Positions 32,442 through 41,159 of a DNA stretch of 64,000 nucleotides are shown piece by piece. Made by a program: the position numbers and the translations under genes. The stretch lies in assembly GCF_002968015.1 (NCBI RefSeq), contig NZ_PUIP01000010.1, forward strand, positions 1 to 64,000. Reading direction: 5' to 3'. Under the pieces are notes generated by a model, which saw only the letters and a list, made by a program, of their open reading frames with translations, did not search any database and was not told where the DNA came from. The stretch's first letter is position 1, and each line of letters starts with the position of its first letter. The stretch comes from Massilia phosphatilytica (lineage in GTDB: Bacteria; Pseudomonadota; Gammaproteobacteria; Burkholderiales; Burkholderiaceae_D).

Positions 32442-35270
32442 TCAGGCCGCCTGCGCCTCTTCCCCCTCGCGCCGTCTCTGCAGCACGAAGATCGGCTGCG
32501 CCCACTGCGTGTCCTTCTTCTTCTTGCTCGTGATGAGCGTGAGGTCGGAAGGATCGTAGACGTCCGTGTTGTGCGTCAGCGGGGTCGTCATGAGGTATTG
32601 CGCGTCGGTGTTTTTCAGGAACTCGCCGACCAGCTGGATGTTGCGGATGTCCAGGTGGGCGAACGGTTCGTCGATGAACACGAAGCCGCCGGAACCCTCT
32701 TCCGATTTCAGCAGGCCGATGAGCAGCACGAGCGACTTCATGACCTGCTGGCCGCCCGACGCCTCGCCGTCGTTCATGCCGATCTGGCCCTTGCCGTCGA
32801 ACTTGAAGCGCACGTGCAGGCCGGCTTGCGCCAGTTGCACGTCGTCGTTCTCCAGCCGGACCGGGTCGACCGACACGTCGATGTTCGCCAGCTCGCCCAG
32901 TTCCCGGATGTTCTTGGAATAGGTCTTGATCGTGTAGCGCAGGCGCTCGATGTAGGCGCCGCGCGCGTTGTCCGTTGCCTCGATCGCGCGGTTGTTCTGG
33001 TAGCGGCGTTCTTCCGTCTCGACCTGGCGGCCGGACAGCTGGTCGTTCAGGCGCGCGTACTGGTCGATGACGGTCGGGTCCTGTTCCCAGTCGCCGCGCG
33101 CGAGCGACGCGTCGAGGGAATTCATGCGCAGTTTCACTTGGTGCGCGTTCTGATGCGTCGCGACAAGCGCGGCACGCTGCGAAGCGCTGCGCCAGGACTT
33201 CGGCACATGGCGCCACGACCGGCGCAAGGTGAGCAGCTCGCGCGCATGCTCGCTGCGCTGCTCGATCACGCGGCGGTTGTTCAGGCGCATGCCCGCTTCC
33301 GCTTCCGACAGCGCCATGCGGGCGTTCTGCCAGACCGTGTCGGCGCGCGTGCGCGTGACGGTCGCGTTCTTGATCAGGACCTGCAGCTCGCCCAGGCGCG
33401 CACCGACCTGCAGGCGCTCGGCCTTCAGCGGTTCCAGCGCACGGGTCGCTTCTTCGAATTCGGCCTGGCGCGCGGAGAGTTCCTTCGCCGCGTCCACGCC
33501 GGCGATGCGCACGCGCAGCGCGGACACTTCCGCCGCCAGCTTGCTGATCGCGAGCGTCAAGGTGTCTTCCTGCGCTTCCAGCGACGGCAGCGATTTCTGG
33601 ATGGCTTCCAGGCGCTGCGTCTTGCCGGCCGCGCCGAAGCGGTAGCGCGACGGTTCCACGAACATGGAACGGCCGCCGCGGCGTTCGCGGTGGTACGCCT
33701 CCGGCGTGATCCATTCGTCGGCGTCGCTCTTGAAACCGTCGTCGACGGAATCCACGCGCTCGATGCGTTCCAGCTGGTCGATCAGCCAGGACGGCGCCTT
33801 CGACGAGAAACGCACGACGGACAGCAGGGTGTCGTCCTTGACGACGGGCGCGTCGACGCAGTCGGGCACGATGAAGTGGCGATAACGCTCCTTCTCCGCG
33901 AGTTTATAGGCGGCCGGCGCATCCTTCGCGCGTTCCAGCAGCACGACGGACGCATAACCACCGAGGACACCCTCGACGGCGCCCTGCCACTTCGGATCCG
34001 TCACCTCGACGATGTCCGACAGCATGGCGTGCGGGATGCCCGCGTCGCGCAGCGCGCGGCGCATCTGGCGCTGGGCTTCCGGCTCCGGCATCGTCGTCTT
34101 GCCCTGCAGCGCAGAGATCGTCGCCAGCTCGCCCGCGATTCTTGTCGCCAGCGCCTCGCGCTCGGCCTTCTTCTTCGCGAGTTCGGCTTCCTTCGCTTCC
34201 AGCTGGGTCGCCACTTCGGCGATGTCGGCACCGGCGTCCGCCGCCAGCTTGTTCAGGCGTTCCTTTTGTTCCAGCAGGCTTTCCAGCGGCTTCAGCTTCG
34301 CGTTCACCTGCGTCAGGCGGGTCGCGAGTTCGTTCGCTTCCTGCTCCAGCTTCACTTCCTGCTGCTGCGCTTCCGTCAGCGCGCGCTGCTGCGCGGCGAG
34401 GCCGTTGCGCTTTTCGGTGAGCAGGCTGTCGGCCTGCATCAGTGGCTTCTTCGCCTCGCGCAGCGCGCGGCTCACGTTCGCGGCCTTTTCGCGGGCCTCG
34501 TGGTATTCGAGGCTCGGCAGCACTTCCTCGACGAGGGCGCGGCGTTCCTTGTTCAGGTCTTCCCACTGGTGGTAGTTGGCCACGCGCAGGCGCAGGCCTT
34601 CGAGGTTGATGCGCGACGTCTCCAGCTCGGCCTCGAAGCGCTTCAGTTCCGATTCGGTGTCGCGCTGGTGGCGCTTGGCCTCGTCGTACGCGTCCAGCAC
34701 TTCCTTGTCGCCGAACACCTGGAACACGAGGTCCAGCAGCTGGCGCGGCGCGTATTCGCACAGCTTGTCCGTCTCGCCCTGCTCCAGTGCGAGCACCTTC
34801 GACATCGCCGGCGACAGGCCGGCCGACGCGAGGCGCTTGCGGTAGTTCTCGACGCCGAGCCAGTCGGTGGCTTCCGTCACTTCCTCGATCTGGATGTTCC
34901 CCGGCCGCATGAGGTACTGGCGCTTCCAGTCGCCGCCGTTCTTCTGCACCTGGCAGAACAGCGTGACTTCGTCGTCGCTGAAGAAGCCGGAGTGGCGGAA
35001 CGGCCGGTTCGACAGTTGGCGGCCGGACGGCTTGTTGTCGACGACGGCGCGCAGCCAGGCGCTCTGCTGGCCCGAGTGGCGCGCGTAATGCTTGTACGTG
35101 CGGCCCATCGAGCAATCGAGGCCGAACAGCGTGCGCAGGGCGTCGAGCAGGGTCGTCTTGCCGGAGCCGTTCTGGCCGGCGATAGTGATGATCTTGGCGT
35201 CGAGTGGGATGTTCTTGATGCGCTGCCAGTAGTCCCAGTGGACCAGCTCGAGGGATTTAATGTGGAACAT
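32442..35270 (-). CDS. mksB: Condensin SMC-like ATPase, MksB type
   Basis: A 942-residue SMC-like ATPase. Walker A is GQNGSGKTT (32-40), the signature ASGGQQ lies near residue 835 and Walker B FVFIDEPFAHLD near 863. Two coiled-coil arms (about 230-390 and 560-740) flank a hinge-like domain (about 400-480, WQGAVEGVLGGYASVVLL). The arms are much shorter than those of MukB, matching MksB/JetC proteins. With MksE and MksF upstream it should form a DNA-loop-extruding condensin acting in chromosome organisation or plasmid restriction. It is the last gene of mksF-mksE-mksB; no MksG/JetD nuclease follows. RecN/Rad50-like alternatives are unlikely given the neighbours. Confidence 0.8.
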   Translation of the reverse strand: MFHIKSLELVHWDYWQRIKNIPLDAKIITIAGQNGSGKTTLLDALRTLFGLDCSMGRTYKHYARHSGQQSAWLRAVVDNKPSGRQLSNRPFRHSGFFSDDEVTLFCQVQKNGGDWKRQYLMRPGNIQIEEVTEATDWLGVENYRKRLASAGLSPAMSKVLALEQGETDKLCEYAPRQLLDLVFQVFGDKEVLDAYDEAKRHQRDTESELKRFEAELETSRINLEGLRLRVANYHQWEDLNKERRALVEEVLPSLEYHEAREKAANVSRALREAKKPLMQADSLLTEKRNGLAAQQRALTEAQQQEVKLEQEANELATRLTQVNAKLKPLESLLEQKERLNKLAADAGADIAEVATQLEAKEAELAKKKAEREALATRIAGELATISALQGKTTMPEPEAQRQMRRALRDAGIPHAMLSDIVEVTDPKWQGAVEGVLGGYASVVLLERAKDAPAAYKLAEKERYRHFIVPDCVDAPVVKDDTLLSVVRFSSKAPSWLIDQLERIERVDSVDDGFKSDADEWITPEAYHRERRGGRSMFVEPSRYRFGAAGKTQRLEAIQKSLPSLEAQEDTLTLAISKLAAEVSALRVRIAGVDAAKELSARQAEFEEATRALEPLKAERLQVGARLGELQVLIKNATVTRTRADTVWQNARMALSEAEAGMRLNNRRVIEQRSEHARELLTLRRSWRHVPKSWRSASQRAALVATHQNAHQVKLRMNSLDASLARGDWEQDPTVIDQYARLNDQLSGRQVETEERRYQNNRAIEATDNARGAYIERLRYTIKTYSKNIRELGELANIDVSVDPVRLENDDVQLAQAGLHVRFKFDGKGQIGMNDGEASGGQQVMKSLVLLIGLLKSEEGSGGFVFIDEPFAHLDIRNIQLVGEFLKNTDAQYLMTTPLTHNTDVYDPSDLTLITSKKKKDTQWAQPIFVLQRRREGEEAQAA

Positions 35271-35279
35271 GCGTGTCTC

Positions 35280-35996
35280 TTAAGCTCGTGGCGTATCGGA
35301 GTCGATAGCAGGGTCGAGGGCCGGTTCGTCGTTGGCCGCTTCGCTGACATGGCGGCGCGGTGCGGCCGCCAGCGGTGCGCGCTTGAACACGTCGGCCAGC
35401 GCGCCGTTGATGATGCGTTCCTTCAGCACGTCGGTATCCATCAGCAGGTCCAGCAGCGGACCTTCCAGGATCACGTCGCCGCGCCGCTCGATGAAGCCGA
35501 GCTTCGACAGCAGCCCGAGGTTCATGTCCATGCGCGTCTTCTTGCCCAGCTTCTCGCCGAAGTCCGCGAGCAGCGCCGTGTACGAGATGCCGATCGACGT
35601 GTCTTCCGCGCGCGGGATCGGGTTGTCCTTGTCGAACATGTCGGACTGGTCGACGTCGATGGCCTGGTGCGTCTCCTGGCGCTGGCGCTTGGGCAGGATG
35701 ATCTGCGCCCACAGCACGACGAGCAGCGCCACGCCGTCGCGCGTGAGGCCGAAGTTGTTGTTCTGCCAGATGTCCTTGGCGCCGAAGATCTTCGGTTCGA
35801 CGTTGCGGTGCAGGGCCAGCGTGACGTGGTCCGCGTACACGTTGTCGAGGAGCTTCAGGCCGCATTCGAGCAGGCGCTTGTCGATCTCGGCGCGGAACTG
35901 GTCGTCCGACAGCGCGCGCTTGACCATCTTGTCGTCGCGGCGCAGGGTCTGGTGCGTGAGCAGTCGCGCGATCAGGATTTGGGCGTCGTCATTCAT
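35280..35996 (-). CDS. mksE: Condensin subunit, MksE type
   Basis: A 238-residue soluble protein between the presumed kleisin and SMC genes. It is predicted to be a tandem winged-helix (KITE) subunit: the N-terminal half has QILIARLLTHQTL and the C-terminal half has MDMNLGLLSKLGFIERRGD, a winged-helix-like segment. The C-terminal tail is acidic and disordered. The start at 35996 overlaps the mksF stop by 8 nt and the stop lies 9 nt before mksB, showing tight coupling. Assignment rests on gene order, size and fold-like patterns rather than a strong sequence motif. Confidence 0.72.
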   Translation of the reverse strand: MNDDAQILIARLLTHQTLRRDDKMVKRALSDDQFRAEIDKRLLECGLKLLDNVYADHVTLALHRNVEPKIFGAKDIWQNNNFGLTRDGVALLVVLWAQIILPKRQRQETHQAIDVDQSDMFDKDNPIPRAEDTSIGISYTALLADFGEKLGKKTRMDMNLGLLSKLGFIERRGDVILEGPLLDLLMDTDVLKERIINGALADVFKRAPLAAAPRRHVSEAANDEPALDPAIDSDTPRA

Positions 35997-37374
35997 CTTG
36001 CGTCTTGCTTTCCGGGGTGCTCGACAGGTCGAGATTCAGTGAGAGGGTCGCGCGCGAGATCGCCGCGATGTGCGGGTCGTCCAGCGGCACCAGTTCGTCG
36101 GCGGAGTCGAAGCGCACGGGCAGGCGCGCCAGTTCCGCGGTCGGGCCCTGCAGGTTGGCTTCGGCCGGGTCGCCCAGCAGCGGCAGCAGTGAAGCACGGT
36201 ACGATGCGATGGCAAAGCTGGCCGGCAGCAGCGATTCCTCGATCGGCACGCTCCTCGGCGCGCCCTCCGCCATGACGGGGAAGTTGTCCAGGTTGGCGAA
36301 ATCGGCGAGGCGGCGGATCCAGTCGTCCAGCTCCGCCTGCATGGCCGGGTTGTCGTTGATGGTCATCGCCGCGTCCTCGCCGCTCGGCAGGCCGGTCGGC
36401 GCCACGTTCGCCACGCGCTCCATCATGAGTTCCGTCTCGGCCACGTCGATCATCTCGGCCGGCGTCGTGAACAACGGGACGACCGGGCGGTCGATCGCGT
36501 CCTCGGCCAGGCTCGCGAGGTCGTCGTGCGCGAGCAGCCAGCGCTTGATGTCCGTCGTCGACAGGCCGGACTGGCCCAAGTGCACGCGCTGGCGCTCGAT
36601 CTGGTTCAGCGCACGCGAGAACATTCCCTGCATGTTCAGCAGCTGCGACTGCGCGCGGCCGATCGCCTGCGCGGCGCGGTGCGTGGCCGAGTCGGCGCGC
36701 TCGTCGGACGTGATGGCGCGCAGGATCACGGAGCCCTTCTCGACCCAGTCGCACGCCATGTGCCACTTCGCCTGCGACGCGCGCAGGCGGAATTCGGAGC
36801 CGGACGCGATCGCGTCGCGGAATTCCTCGTGCAGCTCGACGAGACGGCCCAGCAGGTGCTTCAGCTGGTCGACGGTGACGCCGCCGACGGCCTGCGCACC
36901 TGCCACCTGCGACAGCAGGAAGCCCATCTCGGCCTCGTCCTCTTCCGGCTTGCCGAGGGCGAGCAAGGTGTCGAGCGCGGCCAGCACGTTGCGCGCGAGC
37001 GGTGTGATGCGGTAGACGGCCGCCGGGTTGTCCCACGCGAGCAGGCCGTGCGTGCGCAGGCGGCCCAGCACCGTTTCCAGGCTTTCCGGGATCAGGTAGG
37101 CGAACTTCGTGTTGATGTCGGCGCGCGAGAACGCGGAGTCCATCGCGTCGGACGCGAGCTCGCGCAGGACGAGCAGGCGCACGATGACGCCGTCCTGCGA
37201 GCCGTGGAACAACGCGGTGAACGCCTGCAGCATGGGCTGCGCGCGCTTGAGGTGATAGACCTGCTCGATCTCGTCCGGCGCCACTCCGTCCTGGAAGTGC
37301 GTCTGCAGCGGATCGAGCTCGTCGAGCGCTGGGGATTGGGAGTCGGCGGCGGTTGCTGCCAGGTTGTCGATCAT
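35989..37374 (-). CDS. mksF: Condensin kleisin-like subunit, MksF type
   Basis: A 461-residue protein beginning MIDNLAATAADS. A winged-helix region near the N-terminus (about 60-140, RADINTKFAYLIPESLETVLGRL split by turns) precedes a long helical core; the C-terminus ends in short acidic strands, as expected for a kleisin that bridges the SMC heads. The ATG at 37374 is chosen as the first reasonable start; its ribosome-binding site is weak. It is the promoter-proximal gene of the condensin operon. Confidence comes mainly from the three-gene context. Confidence 0.7.
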   Translation of the reverse strand: MIDNLAATAADSQSPALDELDPLQTHFQDGVAPDEIEQVYHLKRAQPMLQAFTALFHGSQDGVIVRLLVLRELASDAMDSAFSRADINTKFAYLIPESLETVLGRLRTHGLLAWDNPAAVYRITPLARNVLAALDTLLALGKPEEDEAEMGFLLSQVAGAQAVGGVTVDQLKHLLGRLVELHEEFRDAIASGSEFRLRASQAKWHMACDWVEKGSVILRAITSDERADSATHRAAQAIGRAQSQLLNMQGMFSRALNQIERQRVHLGQSGLSTTDIKRWLLAHDDLASLAEDAIDRPVVPLFTTPAEMIDVAETELMMERVANVAPTGLPSGEDAAMTINDNPAMQAELDDWIRRLADFANLDNFPVMAEGAPRSVPIEESLLPASFAIASYRASLLPLLGDPAEANLQGPTAELARLPVRFDSADELVPLDDPHIAAISRATLSLNLDLSSTPESKTQDE

Positions 37375-37434
37375 CGTAAGGCTTACCAGTCTGCTGTCGC
37401 GCGCGGCATTGACGCCGGCGGGCGCGGGGGCGTC

Positions 37435-37462
37435 AGTATAACAGTTAAGGCTTGGCAACTAA
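37435..37462 (-). promoter_or_regulatory. Putative sigma-70 promoter of mksFEB
   Basis: Read on the minus strand, TTAGTT (37462-37457) and TATACT (37440-37435) are separated by 16 nt, and TGT precedes the -10 as an extended element. This gives a leader of about 55 nt to the mksF ATG. The match is good for the -10 and weak for the -35. Confidence 0.45.
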
Positions 37463-37620
37463 TACGGAACGCCCCGCGTACGGTTCACAAAGACGAATAT
37501 GCAACGGAATCGGATCGCCGCTTGACTTGCCAACTTAACAACATCAGGCGCGCGCCCCTATGGGCCCGACGGCGCGATAATGAACGTTGCGATATTGACA
37601 TCATCACAAGGAGGAATGCC

Positions 37621-38061
37621 ATGCAACGCACACTTGCAGCCGCCGTCGCGACCGCTTTCCTGGCCGCCTGCCTGACCCCAGCCGCCGTCCTGGCGGCACC
37701 CACCTCGAAGCAGCAGAACGGCATCACCTACGTCAACGGCGGCGTCGGCGAAGAAGAGCAGGCCGCGATGAAGGCCCAGCGCGCCGACTACAACCTGCTG
37801 CTGACCTTCGCCACCAAGCAGAGCGGCGCCTACCGGTCGGACGTCCAGCTCGACATCATGGATGCCAAGGGCGCGAACCTGGTGACCGCGGAGAATGCGG
37901 GGCCGATGTTCTTCGCCAGGCTGCCGGCGGGGACCTACCGCATCAGCGCGGCGGCCGAGGGCAAGACCTTCAAACGGACGGTCAAGATCGGGACTGCCCC
38001 CAAGGAAATCGTGTTGCATTGGGAGAATGACAGTCCGGATGATCCGGGGCCGCAAGAGTAG
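37621..38061 (+). CDS. Small exported protein, carboxypeptidase-regulatory-like
   Basis: A 146-residue protein with a clear signal peptide (residues 1-26, cleaved after VLAA). The mature part is one beta-sandwich-like domain with FARLPAGTYRISAAAEGKTFKRTVKIG, a pattern seen in carboxypeptidase-regulatory-like domains that bind or stabilise extracellular partners. It has no lipobox and no enzyme motif. The ATG follows an excellent aaggagg. It is divergent from mksF and 65 bp upstream of a large sensor kinase gene, so it may share that gene's transcript. Confidence 0.8.
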   Translation: MQRTLAAAVATAFLAACLTPAAVLAAPTSKQQNGITYVNGGVGEEEQAAMKAQRADYNLLLTFATKQSGAYRSDVQLDIMDAKGANLVTAENAGPMFFARLPAGTYRISAAAEGKTFKRTVKIGTAPKEIVLHWENDSPDDPGPQE

Positions 38062-38100
38062 GCTGCCTGTACCTTTTTTATTAAATGGTCAATAATCCGT

Positions 38101-38122
38101 GAGGAGAAACTACATGGAATGA
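38101..38122 (+). promoter_or_regulatory. Two-codon minigene before the sensor kinase
   Basis: A strong gaggag site (38101-38106) precedes ATG-GAA-TGA at 38114-38122. The minigene ends 4 nt before the kinase ATG at 38127, which has only a weak ribosome-binding site of its own. Ribosomes stopping at the minigene could re-initiate on the kinase. The sequence is clear; the function is inferred. Confidence 0.5.
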
Positions 38123-38126
38123 CCAG

Positions 38127-41100
38127 ATGCGACGATTGTGCTGCGCGCTGCTTGGCATCGTTATGGGCGGAGCGGCTGTCGGACAGGGTCATGACCCGAC
38201 GTTTGCGGACTACAATCACTCCGTCTGGACCGCGAGCGACGGCGCGCCGGTACACGTCACGCACCTGGCGCAGACGCCCGATGGCTGGCTTTGGCTGGGA
38301 ACGCCGAATGGCCTGTACCGCTTCGATGGGGTGCATTTCTATCCATTCGCCGCGACCAATGGCGCGCACTTGCTGAGCCCCCGGATCGCGGACCTGGCGG
38401 CCCAGCCCAACGGCGATCTTTACATCGGTTACGAGGCCCCCGGCCTGAGCGTACTCCACGCGGACGGCAGGCTCGATCATCTCGCGCCCGCAACGAGGGA
38501 CAGCCCCGTCAGCTGGGCCAATGACGTGAAACGCGATCGCGACGGGTCGCTCTGGGTTGCCACGTCGTTCGGCTTGCGCCACCTGAAGGGGGGACGCTGG
38601 TCCGCGCCCGGTGCGGCGCAAGGCTGTCCCGACGAAGCGGTCGCGATGGCGCTCACCCCTGACGGGCAGTTCTGGGGCACGACACTCCGCCGGCTGTTCC
38701 GCTACGACCGCACCACCGGCCGCTGCCTCCCCGCCGAACTGCGCAAAGCAAGCGACGGACAGTCGGAAATCACGCAGGGATTCAGGATGTCGCAGGACGG
38801 CCGGGTCTGGGTTGGTGGGGACGGGTTTCTTGCGCTCGTCTCGGCGCCGGCCGCCGGCGCGTCCATGCCACCGCACTACCTCAGCCAGCATTCGGGCAGC
38901 ACGGCCATCTTCGACCATGCCGGCAACCTGTGGGCGCTGCGGTGCCCGACCGGCGTCTGCCTGGCTGCGTCCGCCGGCAGGAACGCAGGCAACTACATCG
39001 ACCTGGCCAGGGCGACGACAAGCCGGCTCGACCAGCGTGGCCAATTGAGTTCATTGGCGCCGCGCGTCGTATTCGAGGACCGCGACGGCGACATCTGGCT
39101 CGGTTCGCCGACCGGCGTCGAGCGCTTCCGCCACAATACCCTGCGTCCCTTGGGGCTGCCGGCGATCAAGGGCGATTTCCATGTCGCGCCCGACGCCGAC
39201 GGCAGCGTGTGGGTCGTCGCTCCCCAGGAAAAGCGGGGATGGCGCTACGATCCGGCCGCGCGCAGCCTCACGGCATTACCGGACAGGTATCGGGGCGCCA
39301 CGCTCGGTCCGGACGGCACGGTCGTACTCCTCCGGGAAGATGGCATCACGCTGCGTCGCGCCGGGGTCGGGACCCATGTCGATCTTCCGGGGCCCATGCC
39401 GACAGCCGCCTGGGCACGCAGTGACGGCGAACGTGTCTGGTTCGGCGGATTCAACGTCCCGGTCCAGCTCTGGGATGGCCACGGCTGGAACCCGCCTGAC
39501 GCGTTGCCGGGGGCCGAGTTCGTGTTCAGCGCACCGGGACAGCGCGGCCAGATGTGGCGTGCGCTGGCCGACGGACGCCTCGTGCTGTTCGAAGGTGGAC
39601 GTGTGCGGACAGCATACGACCAGGCCGCGCTGGGCGGTATCGGCGAACCGACATGCGTGTCGGCCGCGCCCGAACTGGTCGTGGGTGGCGAGCAGGGCCT
39701 GACCGTGATGCATGCGGGGCGGTTCCGGCGCCTGCGCGCGCTGCGCGACGATGTGCTGCAGCGTGTCACCGGTTTTGTCGTGGCAGCCGACGGCGCCCGC
39801 TGGATCAATGGCAGCACCGGCCTGCTGCGTATCGAGGCGAGCGATTGGCGCCGGGCGGTGGAGACCGGTGCGCCGCTGCGCTATGTACTGATGGGCGTAC
39901 GCGACGGTTACACGGGCACCGCTGCGAACGTGCCTTCCCTGCGCATCGTGAACGGGCAGTTATGGGTCACGACGACCGACGGCATCGTCGAGGCCGACCT
40001 GACGCGGCGCGACGGCAATCCCCCTCCGCCCCAGCCGTCGCTGCTGGCGGTGACCGGGGACGACGTCGCCTACCCATCGACGCAGCCGCCACGCATCCGT
40101 GCCGGCACGACACGCCTGCGCTTCGACTTCACCGCGCCCGCACTGAGCCGCCCCGAACGCGTCGTGTTCAGCTACCGGCTCGACGGCGTGGACGAGACCT
40201 GGCAGACCGGTACCGAACGCAGCGCCACCTATACGGGACTGGGTCCGGGAGACTATCGTTTCCGGGTGCGGGCCATGAACGAGGACGGCATGTGGAGTGA
40301 ACGCGAACGGACACTCGACCTGCACATCGCGCCGACCCTGGTCCAGACCATCTGGTTCAAGCTGACGTGCATCCTGGCCGGCCTGCTGCTGCTTTGGCTC
40401 GCCTACCGCTTGCGTGTGCGCTTCCTGACCCGCACGCTCACCGAGCGCCTGAGCGCGCGGCTGGAAGAACGCGAGCGCATCGCACGCGACCTGCACGACA
40501 CCGTGCTGCAGACGTTCCAGGGATTCGTGATGAAGGTGACGACGATCCTGCCCGAATCCGAATCCGGACTGGGGGACGCGCTGCGGCGCAGCCTGGGCGA
40601 CGCCACGTCGGCCATCCAGGAAGGCCGCGACAAGATTACCTCCTTGCGTGCCGGGGTGCGCGACGAGCCGCCCCTGCACGAGTATCTGCGCATGGCGGGG
40701 GCGCAGGACGCCGCGCCGGGCCAGCAGTTCACACTGCGCTGCGAGGGTCCGGCACGGGCGCTGCATCCGATCGTGGAGCAGGAGTTGCGCGCCATCGGAC
40801 TCGAAGCCTTGCGTAACGCCTTCCGTCATGCGGATGCAAGGCAGCACGACGTGGTCGTCGAGTATGGCGCCCGCGCCCTGGTGCTGACCGTGCGGGACGA
40901 CGGACGCGGCATCGACATCGGCGCAGGCAACAAGCGCGGCCACTGGGGCCTGCGCGGCATCGAAGAGCGTGCCCGGCTCATCCATGCAGATGCTCTCCTG
41001 CGCACGGTGCCCGGTGCCGGGACGACGTGGCGGATCGAGATCAAGGCGGCGCTGGCGTATGCGGATGTGGGGCCGCGCACGCGCTGGCCCTGGTTACTTG

Positions 41101-41153
41101 CGAGATCTCACCAGGCCTTGCGAGGGTGGGGCCGGTGGTTGTCGCTCCGTTAA
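38127..41153 (+). CDS. Beta-propeller sensor histidine kinase, NarL type
   Basis: A 1008-residue membrane sensor. A signal peptide (about 1-20) is followed by a periplasmic beta-propeller built from repeats such as DGWLWLGTPNGLYRF, DGSLWVATSFGLRHL and DGDIWLGSPTGVERF (about 40-620), a Y_Y_Y-like domain (about 640-735, ending RFRVRAMNEDGMWS), one membrane span (about 742-764) and a HisKA_3/HATPase core with RIARDLHDTVLQTFQGF (H790) and DDGRGIDIG. Such kinases sense extracellular polymers, often glycans. There is no receiver or adjacent response regulator, so the partner is elsewhere. The in-frame stop at 38100 makes ATG 38127 the first possible start. Confidence 0.9.
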   Translation: MRRLCCALLGIVMGGAAVGQGHDPTFADYNHSVWTASDGAPVHVTHLAQTPDGWLWLGTPNGLYRFDGVHFYPFAATNGAHLLSPRIADLAAQPNGDLYIGYEAPGLSVLHADGRLDHLAPATRDSPVSWANDVKRDRDGSLWVATSFGLRHLKGGRWSAPGAAQGCPDEAVAMALTPDGQFWGTTLRRLFRYDRTTGRCLPAELRKASDGQSEITQGFRMSQDGRVWVGGDGFLALVSAPAAGASMPPHYLSQHSGSTAIFDHAGNLWALRCPTGVCLAASAGRNAGNYIDLARATTSRLDQRGQLSSLAPRVVFEDRDGDIWLGSPTGVERFRHNTLRPLGLPAIKGDFHVAPDADGSVWVVAPQEKRGWRYDPAARSLTALPDRYRGATLGPDGTVVLLREDGITLRRAGVGTHVDLPGPMPTAAWARSDGERVWFGGFNVPVQLWDGHGWNPPDALPGAEFVFSAPGQRGQMWRALADGRLVLFEGGRVRTAYDQAALGGIGEPTCVSAAPELVVGGEQGLTVMHAGRFRRLRALRDDVLQRVTGFVVAADGARWINGSTGLLRIEASDWRRAVETGAPLRYVLMGVRDGYTGTAANVPSLRIVNGQLWVTTTDGIVEADLTRRDGNPPPPQPSLLAVTGDDVAYPSTQPPRIRAGTTRLRFDFTAPALSRPERVVFSYRLDGVDETWQTGTERSATYTGLGPGDYRFRVRAMNEDGMWSERERTLDLHIAPTLVQTIWFKLTCILAGLLLLWLAYRLRVRFLTRTLTERLSARLEERERIARDLHDTVLQTFQGFVMKVTTILPESESGLGDALRRSLGDATSAIQEGRDKITSLRAGVRDEPPLHEYLRMAGAQDAAPGQQFTLRCEGPARALHPIVEQELRAIGLEALRNAFRHADARQHDVVVEYGARALVLTVRDDGRGIDIGAGNKRGHWGLRGIEERARLIHADALLRTVPGAGTTWRIEIKAALAYADVGPRTRWPWLLARSHQALRGWGRWLSLR

Positions 41154-41159
41154 GATCTT

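Noticed and set aside
32172..36275. A 1367-codon open frame antisense to mksB and mksE
   Set aside because: It crosses a strong terminator and two well-supported genes. Its composition (Arg/His/Gln/Ala) is typical of antisense frames in GC-rich DNA.
32442..37374. A complete Wadjet anti-plasmid system
   Set aside because: Only the three condensin-like genes are present. The JetD/MksG nuclease needed for classical Wadjet is not adjacent on either side.
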